DNA of 64,000 nt, from positions 105,321,939 to 105,385,938 of the forward strand of contig NC_084850.1 in NCBI RefSeq assembly GCF_033115175.1. The letters run 5' to 3'. Positions within the stretch are counted from its first letter, which is position 1. Each line of letters begins with the position of its first letter. This DNA comes from Lepus europaeus. Lineage: Eukaryota > Chordata > Mammalia > Lagomorpha > Leporidae. Shown piece by piece: positions 55,085 to 64,000 of this stretch. The notes below the pieces were generated by a model, which was given only the letters and a program-made list of their open reading frames with translations, was not told where the DNA came from and did no database searches. The translations under genes were made by a program, and so were the position numbers.

Positions 55085-55760
55085 GTGATTTCTTTTTATA
55101 AGTTCATTTTGAAGTCTTAGCATTCAAAGATAACCATTCTTACCTTTTGAGTACATTTTCTTCCAGACTTTTTCATAATCTGTTGCTCTCTGTGTGTGTG
55201 TACGTGTGTGTACATGCTGCACATTTATATTTTAGTCTTGTTATAGACAAAATTTTCTATATGTTCATCTAATATTGCAACAGAAGCGTTTTTCAATCAC
55301 TATAGTCTTTGTGAACATAATTTAAGTAACAGCAAATAAGGCATCCTATAGCTTACCTAACTAATATTAGATTATTGGACATTAGGTATTGTGTGGTATG
55401 TGTTATTATAAATGACAGCACACTAAAGATCTCTAAGAATAATTACCTTTTTCCATACCTGGCAGTATTTCCTTCAAATTCAATTATAAAGTAATAATAT
55501 CTGATTTTAAAATATGGACAGTTGAATGTTTCTGACAGATACTGCCAAATTGCTTTTCTCAAATGCTTTACCAATTACTCTTCCAGCCAGCATTGTTTCA
55601 TCACTGTTGGGAGCATTTAACAGCATCCTTTTTTTTTTCAGTCTTTCTCGATTGAGAGTGAGAATGGTATTCCCACTTGAGAGGTAAAAATGATGCTTTT
55701 TCATTTTTAATTACTATCAGAGTTGAACATTTTTCTTCTATTATTCAATTACATTTTTGG
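55085..55760 (-). mobile_element. Probable old LINE (L1-like) relic, antisense
   Basis: 'tacattttcttccagacttt', 'ctgacagatactgccaaatt' and 'attactcttccagccagcat' resemble antisense old L1 3' sequence. Highly diverged. Confidence 0.5.
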
Positions 55761-57313
55761 GAGGGTTACTATATTTTATTTTTTTCTTGTCGTTGGATTA
55801 TAGGGTAGAATCCATTCTTCTTTTTGAATAAACCAGTGTGTCTTTATGCTTATATTTCTGAGTGGACAGGTTTCTTGTACTGTTGAGATGCTCTCTGCCT
55901 TTGAGAGCCCTTATGCTCTTCCAGAACATACAGATTTCTGCGAGCCTTAGGACCACTTTCAGTGTGCAGATTTCATACCCAGGTGTATGGCCAGTAGCCA
56001 ATGGGTGATTCCTGATACTGCAATTAAAATGGCTTAGTCTAATAAGTAGATTTCCTTCAACACTTTTCTGTGTGGTTATTATTCCGTGTCAGGTTTGCAT
56101 CGACTCTACTACTTTTACACACCTCCAGGGGACTTTAGTGGCTTACACACTCCTCTTTACTAAGATGATTCCCAAATCTCTATATATTTTCCTCCTCTCC
56201 AGCCAAGATGAAGACAAGCATATATTTGTTGGCTTGGCATTTGGATCAGGGAAGAGAGGAAGAGGATTTGGGGAAGGCTAGGATACAGATGGGCATAATA
56301 AGACACAGATCTCTGCATGGAAACCTGCACAAAGAACAAAGGAGCCCCAGAAATTACGACTCAGGGAATCGAACAAAAGTTCAGAGGGACAGACAGGCAC
56401 AGCAGAACATAAAGTCACAGCGTAACTTTCTGGATTTAGAAGTTTGTCATTGAAGGCTGAAAATGGTGACATTGCCATTTTTACTTGGAAAAGGATTTCC
56501 TCCTCTGCTGAGGAGACTTTGTGAAGGATCACGGGTTTTCAGGTCTGGATTATACTTCCTTTCAACACAGTGGGATTGACCTGTCTCATTAGAAGTGCCT
56601 TTCCATTTCAGCTTAGAATGCTGACTGACATGACAATTTGAGGCTTTGCCCAAAGCTTGTGAGGACAGAGACTTTGTTTAAAGTACTTAAAAATGCAAAC
56701 ACACACCACACACACACACACCACACACACACACAAATAACACACATACACAAAGTATTTCAGCTGTAACATAGTGTTAAAACATTTAATATGAAAAAAA
56801 AATTCCGTAAATAGCTAGTGCAGAATAGACCAGGTATCTTTCTTTTCAACAATCTAACAGGGCAGATATAGAACTTAAATTCCCCAGAGGAATTAATAAT
56901 AAAACTATTAAAATAACTCTTTAAAATTTCAGGTGTTCAAGCGACCTTCAATGGAGGAAGCATTTTAGTTTTCTGACAAGTGCTCAAAATGATGTTACAA
57001 ATTAAAGGGATCTTCATAGATTTGAAACAAGAGGCAGACCAGTTATGGAGCTCACATTTTGCTGTTGATATTTGGGGACCTTTTTTGAGTCTTTGTCCAG
57101 GTGGAAGATTGCGCTTCTGCCTTGGTATTTTAATTTTTCTGGTTGAAAAAAAATTGTATTAAAATTTTAATTGGAGACATTTAGAGCAGAAAATTTGAGG
57201 CTGAAAATTGCAAAGGACACCTGTGATCAAATGGTCACATTGACTTTAAAATAAGTTTTGTGATACATGCAGTACCACATTTAGCGCCTTGCATTTTTAG
57301 TAGAAATGTGTTC
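55761..57313. other. Intron 1 sequence with (CA)n; otherwise nothing recognised
   Basis: About 1.5 kb without SINEs. A (CA)n-rich microsatellite lies at 56698-56741. No exon with MAOB coding sequence was seen. Confidence 0.5.
56698..56741 (+). repeat. (CA)n microsatellite
   Basis: Interrupted CA repeat ('acacacacacaccacacaca'), likely polymorphic. Confidence 0.93.
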
Positions 57314-57602
57314 TGGGGGGTGAGCCTAGCAGTGAAGATGCTTGCATCCTGCATCCAGGTACCTGGGTTTGGTTCCTGGATCCAGCTCCTGACTGCAGCT
57401 TCCGGCTAATGCAGGCTCTGGGAGGCCTCAGTGATACTAAAGTAGTTGGCTCATTACCAACCACATCGGGTACTTGGATTGTGTTCTTAGCTCCCAGTGT
57501 TGGCCCAGCCCTGCCTTGACTGTTGTGGGCATTTAGGGGTCAATCAGTGGATGAGAGTGCTCTCTCCTCCATTTAGAATAATCAATTAATTAATTAAAAA
57601 GA
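57314..57602 (+). mobile_element. Old CSINE, divergent subfamily
   Basis: 'gtgagcctagcagtgaagat', 'gggtttggttcctggatcca', 'gctaatgcaggctctgggag', tail 'aatcaattaattaattaaaa'. The CT tract is short. Confidence 0.85.
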
Positions 57603-57723
57603 GTTGCATTCTGATGGACCCACCAGAGTAAGTTCTTTACAAAAGAGGCCACTTTTCATCCTTTCCAGCTGAACTAATTAATTTGTCTGAATTCTTTCAT
57701 GCCAGCAACAAACATGCAAGTAC

Positions 57724-58152
57724 CTCAAAAAGTTCATGGATATTTGTCTTTTGGGGACTGGCTTATTTACTGAGCATAATGGTCTTCGTTTGCTTCTATT
57801 TTGTTGTGAAAGACAGGATTTCATTCTTTTTTGCAGCTGAGTCATATTCTATTGTGTATACATTCCATGATTTCTTTATCCAGTCTTCAACTGATGGACA
57901 TTGGGGTTGATTCTTATATATTGTATGTTGAGTTGCTATAAACATGGGGGTGCAGATAATTTTTTCATATGTTCGATTTCATTTCCTTTGGGTAAATTTC
58001 CAGGAATGGAATGGCTGGATCATATGGTAGATCTATTTTCAGATTTCTGAGGAATCTCCATACTGTCAAGTGACAAGTTTATTCTGGTGCAAAACAATTT
58101 TGAAGTTTTTTCATAATATACATTTTCCATGAACTTCTTGGAGACTCCTCAT
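57724..58152. mobile_element. Palindromic MITE split by an L1 fragment
   Basis: Left arm 57724-57742 ('cctcaaaaagttcatgga'), right part 58069-58152 ('tttattctggtgcaaaacaa', 'ttttccatgaacttcttgga'). The intervening 326 bases are antisense L1. Confidence 0.8.
57743..58068 (-). mobile_element. L1 fragment, antisense, inside a MITE
   Basis: 'gcagctgagtcatattctat', 'caactgatggacattggggt', 'ttcctttgggtaaatttcca', 'atggctggatcatatggtag' match antisense L1 ORF2 end. Less diverged than the relic at 51750. Confidence 0.85.
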
Positions 58153-59390
58153 ATTTATTGAGAATATCTACATGCCAAATAGTCTCCCACGTGCTGCAGA
58201 TGAAGTAGAAAAAGACACAAACAAGATTCCTTCCCTCACAGAGTGTACACTCTAGTGGGGAGTGGGTTACACCATATACAACCAATAAACCAAACATAAT
58301 CTTAAACCTATTTACAAAGCACTACTAATGATAAGTAATCCATGAAAAAGAAAATAGGATAGGGTGATGGGACAGAGTCAGGGAATGCTTCTACCTTAGA
58401 GATGAGCTGTGAGCTGAGCTCTGTGATGCTGGACACATAAATGTCAGGGGGAACAGGTGGGAACAGTTCGGCAAAGCCCAGTTGAAACAATCTTAGTGTT
58501 TACAAAATAGCAAATCAATGTGGCTGGAGTGGGATGAGCAAGAGGTAAGAATGAGGCAAGATACGTAGGAGAAAATGAGCTTATCTGGGACCTTTTTTGT
58601 TAAGTAATGGAGTGGGATCTCCTGTTTGCAGGGAAGACATTGAAGATTTGAAACAGGGATTTTTCATGAGTTAATGTTGTTTTAAAGATACTCTGTTTTG
58701 TGTACATGGAAATGTTAAGAGAGGTAAGAGCAGAACCAATTGCAAGGCTGTTACAGTAACTCAGAGGAGAGACAGTATCATCTCAGGTCAAGATGGTGGT
58801 AGGGATGCTAAGAAATGGTGGTATTCAGGGAGAATTGACTCGCTCATATGTTGATTGGAGAGCATTATGGTCAGGGAAAAAAAGAATCGGACAATTCCTT
58901 TATTTTGTCCTCAACAGATGAAGGAATTGTGGACCATTACTGAGGAGGAAAAAAACTAGAAAGGAAGTGGTTTTGGGGAAGGGACTAAAGGACTGTGTTT
59001 GGGACATGTTAAGCTTGGGGTGATCTTTACATAGCTGAAGGCACAATTGAATAGGCAGTATATAAATATAAATACATAGACACACACATATACACATATA
59101 AATTCTGAGGTTTCAAGGATATGGGGTTGAGTGAGATCACTTGGGAATGATTTTAAAAGTAAGAGGTCTAAGAATTGAGTCCTGGGACTTTGACATTTTG
59201 AGGTGGAAAGAGGAGAAGGATTCAGCAACAGAGTTGGAGAAGGAGCCGTGGGTTAGGGAGGAGGATTAGAGAATTAAAGTCCCGAAGGGAACGTGACCCA
59301 AAGAGAGTGGAGGAGGATTGGCTCCCTTAGAGAAATGACACTTCACTGAAGTCATAGCAGGTGAGGCAGTGCATAAAGGCCCAGGTGAAG
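58153..59390 (-). mobile_element. Long L2 relic, antisense, about 1.2 kb
   Basis: Continuous ordered L2 landmarks: 'acagagtgtacactctagtg', 'gagatgagctgtgagctgag', 'gctgttacagtaactcagag', 'gtgtttgggacatgttaagc', 'aagaattgagtcctgggact'. One of the longest ancient elements in the window. Confidence 0.75.
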
Positions 59391-59507
59391 GTGTGTAAGT
59401 GGATTTATGGCAGAAAGATGAGTGAGTTCTTTCATTTTCTCCATAACAATGAACCAGGGTCTTATGCTGGAATGGTGTCATGTAGGAATCTTAAAAAGAA
59501 AAAGTAT

Positions 59508-59840
59508 GGACCAGCACCGTGGCTCCCTTGGTTAATCCTCTGCCTGTGGCACTGGCATCCCATATGGGCACCGGGTTCCAGTCCCAGTTGCTCCTCTTCC
59601 AGTCCAGCTCTCTGCTGTGGCCCTTCCAGGAAGTGGAGGATGGCCCAAGTCCTTGGGCCCTGTACCTGCATGGGAGACCAGGAAGAAGCACCTGGCTCTT
59701 GGCTTCAGATCAGCACAGTGCGCTGGCTGTGGCAACCATTTGGGGGGTGAACCAACAGAAGGAAGACCTTTCTCTGTGTCTCTCTCTCTCACTGTCTGTA
59801 ACTCTACCTGTCAAATAAATTTTAAAAAATTTAAAAAAAG
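59508..59840 (+). mobile_element. CSINE, young-type with classical features
   Basis: Flanked by 'aagaaaaagtat' (59496-59507) and 'aagaaaaaatat' (59841-59852), one mismatch. Combines the young 3' end ('ctgtaactctacctgtcaaa') with the 'catcccatatgggcaccggg' of classical copies, so it may be intermediate between subfamilies. Confidence 0.93.
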
Positions 59841-59852
59841 AAGAAAAAATAT

Positions 59853-60369
59853 AAAGCAGCCATTTTTAGGCTATGGAAAAATCACACACTGAAGTTTAAA
59901 ACTACTCATTTAATATCAGGAAATTAACTGTCAAATGCAGTGGCCTTAATTTCAGAAAAGAGATGTTAAAATAGTCCTTCTGATGTTGATTAAGCAAAAG
60001 ATACTGCTTAGATTGTCCCAAGTCCTTGATAAAAATGTTATCAACAGAAAAAGAATTTATCTCTTCTCTGCTATGGTCAGCAGGCTGTCATCCATCCATG
60101 ATATGAGTTATCCACCCTTTTGGATATATAGATTAAAAAGAGGATGCTCTTTAGACCCAGTCATTTTTGTGTGTGATGTACAGTTTGAAGAAATATTAAA
60201 ATTCAGACAGTTATGCCAATTTTATATGACTTTCTATGAGTAAATCATCTATATTGAATCAAAGGGTGATAAGAGAGGCTATAAAAAGTCCCAGCATTGT
60301 TGGGAAGTGAAAATAAAGGGGAAGCAAAGGAACCATTAAGTTTCTAGTTTAGCTTGCTCAGTCAGCAAT
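59853..60369. other. Intron 1 sequence, nothing recognised
   Basis: About 500 bases. An 86-residue frame (59983-60243 +) has no known motif. Confidence 0.45.
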
Positions 60370-60540
60370 AGCAGGCCCAGTATATGCAGGGTATTTTGCA
60401 CACATAATCTTCGCACCAACTCTGCCTGGAAGGTATAGTCCTTGTTTGACAAACTGGAATTAGAAGTGAAGAAATGACTTGTTCAAGCTTCCACAGTGAC
60501 AGAGTGAGACTGTAACAGCCAAATACTTTCTAAGGTGTTG
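60370..60540 (-). mobile_element. MIR, antisense
   Basis: 'cacacataatcttcgcacca', 'ttgacaaactggaattagaa', 'gaaatgacttgttcaagctt' and 'agtgacagagtgagactgta' follow the antisense MIR order. Confidence 0.7.
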
Positions 60541-60616
60541 GACTCATTCATTCATTGAATGGATATTTGTTGGCTATTTGCTGTGAAACAGGCACCACAC
60601 TTGCTATGCCCCTATA

Positions 60617-60728
60617 AATGAGGGGACTTTGAAAAGTCCATGGGAAATGGAATTAAAAGTTATGGAATCCATGTATAATTTTTTAAAAATAATATGCATT
60701 TCCATGAACTTTTTGAATTCTCCTTATA
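60617..60728. mobile_element. Palindromic mariner-like MITE
   Basis: 'gaggggactttgaaaagtcc' at the left, 'ggaatccatgtataattttt' in the centre and 'tccatgaactttttgaattc' at the right. Internal deletion of the 'tttattttggtgcaaaa' block. Confidence 0.78.
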
Positions 60729-61679
60729 TGTTGCTTCATTTTCTTTTCCCAACTACTTGATAAGGTAGGGATAAATATGTTCATTTTTGTACAGATTAGG
60801 AAATTTAGATTCAAAGAAGGGAATACAGTTGATCACCTAGTCAATGAAAGACCTAGAATATGAGGGCTAATTTTGACACAGATACTAAGCTTATATTTTC
60901 AATACATGGTTGTCATAAGTACAGAATGAAACATAAAGAATTAATTAAAACAATTGGATTGCCAAGGGTAGGGGCCCACCACTGAGTCTGACATCTAGGT
61001 GTTCTTACTGAAAGCCCCTGGATTTGCCTTTGATTCAGGGTGACCAAGCAGATGTGCCAAGTGAATAGGGAAACCAGTTCTCAGCTGTAGAAACCCTTTA
61101 ACTAATTTTCCCATATAGCAAAAGATATTTTGTTTTGCTCTAAATCTTTACCCCTAGCTTTAATTTTTGTGTTCCAGGTCCTTTTTTGATACTGATCGTG
61201 ACAATTGAGTCCAGGACCTCTCACTGAGATCCAGAATGATATTCTCTCTCTCTCTCTCTCTCTCTTCTTAAAAGTGTAATTTTCTCTAAAAAAGATTCAA
61301 CTCAATGGAAGTATAAGTAATTTCATCTGTGTTCCATTTAAGGCCTTGTCTTTGCAAGCACTGCCAGCTTGTTTTGGCTTTCTGTTATGTCTTTTATCAA
61401 ACCACGAGCTGGATGTTGGCCAGATGTGGAAAAATTTTAGCCTATCTGTAGTCTGTTGGTATGAAATAACAGGAAAGACCTCTTTCCAAAAATAATTTGA
61501 GTGAAAAGTTCAGCATTGTAGAGCTCCCAAAATGAGTCTTGTGGATTTAGACGTAGACCTTACCTCAGCCTGTCTTTTCCTATCCTCACATGGTCTTCTT
61601 CTTATTTTAGGCGATCAAATCATTCATTGCCCTGAAAACCTGTACTTGGGACTCTTAATACACCCTGGCGGCTGGTTAG
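60729..61679. other. Intron 1 sequence with (CT)n
   Basis: About 950 bases with a (CT)n run at about 61241-61265. No named repeat or exon. Confidence 0.45.
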
Positions 61680-61990
61680 GGCACGTTATCTAGAGGAGAG
61701 GACCCTTGAGTTGTGTTTTAAGGGATGAAGTGGAATTAAGTGACATCTCAGCAGAACAAAGGCCGAGACTCAAAAGCTTGGGATATGGAAAGAACCACCA
61801 GGATAGGTGGATCAGAATTGCTGGAGTGTAGGATGGGGAGCAGAAAGAGAAGAAGCTAGAGAAATTGGCAGCAGTTAAGCTGTGCTGGATCTTATAGGGC
61901 AAGATGGGATGAGGGCCAAGAAAGACTCAAGGATGAGGCCCAGGTTTTAGGCTTCAGCTCCTGGACAGATGATTGGGCACAGATAAGCTA
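61680..61990 (-). mobile_element. L2 relic, antisense
   Basis: 'agggatgaagtggaattaag', 'agctgtgctggatcttatag', 'aagactcaaggatgaggccc' agree with the antisense L2 order used at 58153-59390. Confidence 0.6.
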
Positions 61991-62767
61991 GAAAAAAAAA
62001 AACCTAGGGAAATGGGTAGGATTTGATCATTCCATGCTTGTACTTTTTTGGTCAATGAATGCTACATCGTAAATATGCTGAAAACCAGGGATTTCCATAG
62101 TGGTTTAATGATGAGCCCTGCTCTGGAACAGAAAGCGTCATCTTTGGAGCCATGCACGGAGGTGACATGAATCGGTGAGGACCCAGGAAAATGGTATCCT
62201 TTGCTCATTCCACATCCCACTAATGAAATGAGGCCCATAGGGAAGCTTAGGGTAGAGGTTCTAAACAGGTAGTCTGCAGCCTCAGTCTCTTGCAAGATGA
62301 GACTGGCTCTCGAGTCTTTCAAAATGTGATTTTAGTGCTTTTGTTCAGGGCACGTCTACTTCAGCTCTTCATTGTTTTGCACCTGTCTGCCTCACACTAT
62401 ACCTACTCCCTGGGACTTTTGGGTTTTCAAACTGTGACTTGGAATGAAAAGCGAAGGAGAGATCTTGCTAGAACATCAATATCTAGAACTCTGAGACAAG
62501 CCCAGGCAGCATAGTTTACAGAGCAGCCAGAAATGGAGAAGGAAATTCTTTGCTTCCATTTTGGCTAAATTTTTCAAAACACTAGACTTTCCACAAGGAC
62601 TTTTATCAGGATCAAAATAGTTAAATCCTTCTTAAAATATTCTGTAAGGGTGTGTTTTTTTTTGCTACTTTAAATTAATTAATTAATTATTTTGATTTCT
62701 TAAGAGCAAATTTCTGAATGCTGGTTGGGGTTGCTGGCTCTCACTGGTGATGGAGGATATATGGGGG
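61991..62767. other. Intron 1 sequence, nothing recognised
   Basis: About 780 bases. The small frame 62290-62514 (+) has no known motif. Confidence 0.45.
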
Positions 62768-62903
62768 TGCTTCCAGAAGCTCATGGAGAAAGTGGAATTA
62801 AAAGATGAGTTTATTTTGGGGCAAAGATTTTGAAGACCATGCATAGATTTTTTTTTTTCATAATATGCATTTGCATGAACTTTTTGAAGGCCCCCCCCCC
62901 CCC
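62768..62903. mobile_element. Palindromic mariner-like MITE with terminal poly(C)
   Basis: 'gtgcttccagaagctcatgg' at the left, 'gtttattttggggcaaagat' in the centre and 'tgcatgaactttttgaaggc' at the right, with the right end expanded to 13 C residues (62891-62903). Confidence 0.75.
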
Positions 62904-63165
62904 GTCAGATCTAGGCTGCTTAGGCATGAAGACACTAAAGCAGGGAGAGTTAGCTTCCAGGCAGTGGGACAGAGGCCATCAGTGTGCAAAAGTAGCTTCT
63001 AAGAAAACACACCGGTGTCCTCCTCCCCTCCTGCCGCTCCCCACAGGACACGTGCCTTGATGGTATTTGTCAAGAAAGCTGTACCTTTGCCTTGTCTTCA
63101 TAGCGTTTTGTTTAGAATTCTGGATAAAAGGTCTGTTCCAGTTCATCCAATAAAATGAAATTCTT

Positions 63166-63855
63166 GGGGCTGGCATTGTGGCGTAGTGGGTTAAGCTACC
63201 ACTGGCAGTGCTGCCATCCCATAATGGGCACTGGTTCAAGTCCTGGCTGCTCCGCTTCCTCTTTTTTTTTTTTTTTGACAGGCAGAGTGGATAGTGAGAG
63301 AGAGAGACAGAGAGAAAGGTCTTCCTTTGCCGTTGGTTCACCCTCCAATGGCCGCCGCGGCCGGCGCATCTCGCTGATCTGAAGCCAGGAGCCAGGTGCT
63401 TCTCCTGGTCTCCCATGTGGGTGCAGGACCCAAGCACTTGGGCCATCCTCCACTGCCTTCCCGGGCCATAGCAGAGAGCTGGCCTGGAAGAGGGGCAACT
63501 GGGATAGAATCCGGCGCCCCAACTGGGACTAGAACCCGGTGTGCCGGCGCCGCAAGGCGGAGGATTAGCCTGTTAAGCCACGGCACCGACCTTTTTTTTT
63601 TTTTTTTTGACTGCTCCGCTTCCAATCCAACTCCCTGCTAATGCACCTGGGAAAGCAGCAGAAGATGGCCCAAGTGCTTGAGCTCCTGTATCCACATGGG
63701 AGACCCAGAAGAAGCTCCTGGCTCCTTTGCTTCAGTCTGGCCCAGCTCCAGCCATTATAGCCATATGGAGATTGAACTAACAGATGAAAGATTCTCTCTG
63801 TGTCTATCTCTGTAACTCTGACTTTCAAATAAAATCAATAAATCATTTTAAAAAA
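63166..63855 (+). mobile_element. CSINE split by a young CSINE
   Basis: Left 63166-63259 ('ggggctggcattgtggcgta'), right 63624-63855 ('aatccaactccctgctaatg', tail 'caaataaaatcaataaatca'). Bounded by similar 'aattcttg' sequences at about 63158 and 63859. Confidence 0.93.
63260..63610 (-). mobile_element. Young-type CSINE with oligo(T) on both sides
   Basis: Flanked by 'ctgctccgcttcc' at 63247-63259 and 63611-63623. Besides the normal tail T run at the left, an extra run of about 18 T (about 63592-63608) follows the SINE head at the right, which the standard structure does not explain. Confidence 0.95.
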
Positions 63856-63935
63856 TAAAATTCTTGAGAATTCTCAGTGTTAGGGCTTCTGGGAATCCTT
63901 GCTTTTCTTTTGTAACTATAGTTACAATTTTTATT

Positions 63936-64000
63936 TTTTAAAAACATTTATTAATTTATTTGTAAGGTGGAGTTAAGAGGCAGAGGCAGAGAGAGAGAGA
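63936..64000 (-). mobile_element. CSINE, cut by the window end
   Basis: Begins 'aaaaacatttattaatttat' and 'ggcagaggcagagagagaga'; only the tail and GA tract are inside the window. Confidence 0.85.

Larger units (their letters stand above)
31992..64000 (+). other. MAOB: MAOB intron 1 (5' part), continues beyond the window
   Basis: Starts with the consensus donor 'gtcagt'. I read the remainder for an exon encoding the expected continuation of the Rossmann loop and helix, in the correct phase (two bases completing a Gly codon) after an acceptor, and found none, so intron 1 exceeds 32 kb if no small exon was missed. The intron is filled with SINEs, L1, L2 and DNA-transposon remnants listed separately. 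Confidence 0.75.

Noticed and set aside
31992..64000. Search for MAOB exon 2 and for MAOA
   Set aside because: No in-phase sequence encoding the expected Rossmann helix or other MAO motifs was found after the exon 1 donor.

Overview
The window is mammalian, almost certainly lagomorph (rabbit or a close relative). About fifty copies of the lagomorph tRNA-derived C-repeat (CSINE) are interspersed throughout, two copies of a 3' end I recognise as lagomorph L1 are present (9988-10307 and 47966-48480), and ancient eutherian repeats (MIR, L2, MER20, MER5A, MaLR LTRs, a Tigger-type element) fill much of the rest. There are no operons and no dense coding; the many short open frames are mostly translations of SINE consensus sequence in various frames.

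Only one protein-coding feature is supported: the first coding exon of monoamine oxidase B (MAOB) on the + strand at 31946-31991. It encodes the start of the FAD-binding Rossmann motif and ends at a good splice donor. It sits in a CpG island (about 31690-32300) with GC boxes and a TATA-like element. I found no candidate for exon 2 downstream, so about 32 kb (31992-64000) reads as the 5' part of MAOB intron 1. The first 31 kb is upstream intergenic DNA. From the mammalian X-chromosome order (MAOA-MAOB-NDP) it should be the MAOB-NDP interval, but no NDP sequence was seen.

Layout. 1-31.6 kb: intergenic, with an old antisense L1 broken by SINEs (1-1860), MaLR LTRs at 6536-7254 and 17585-17949 (the latter inside a MER20), a pile-up of five nested SINEs (21095-22723), further nested SINEs (23065-23782, 29178-29900), and a 1.1-kb repeat-poor stretch just upstream of the promoter. 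31.6-32.7 kb: CpG island, promoter, exon 1, G-rich start of intron 1. 32.7-64 kb: intron 1, with L2 and MIR relics, antisense L1 relics, and most copies of a short palindromic mariner-like family. One of those copies shows a TA target duplication when read against the L1 it interrupts.

No previously undescribed functional system is visible. The most informative signals are the nested-insertion chronology, the palindromic element family, an old local duplication in intron 1, and inverted SINE pairs that would fold in the pre-mRNA. Names of ancient repeats come from remembered consensus sequences, and boundaries without stated target-site duplications are approximate to about 10-20 bases.
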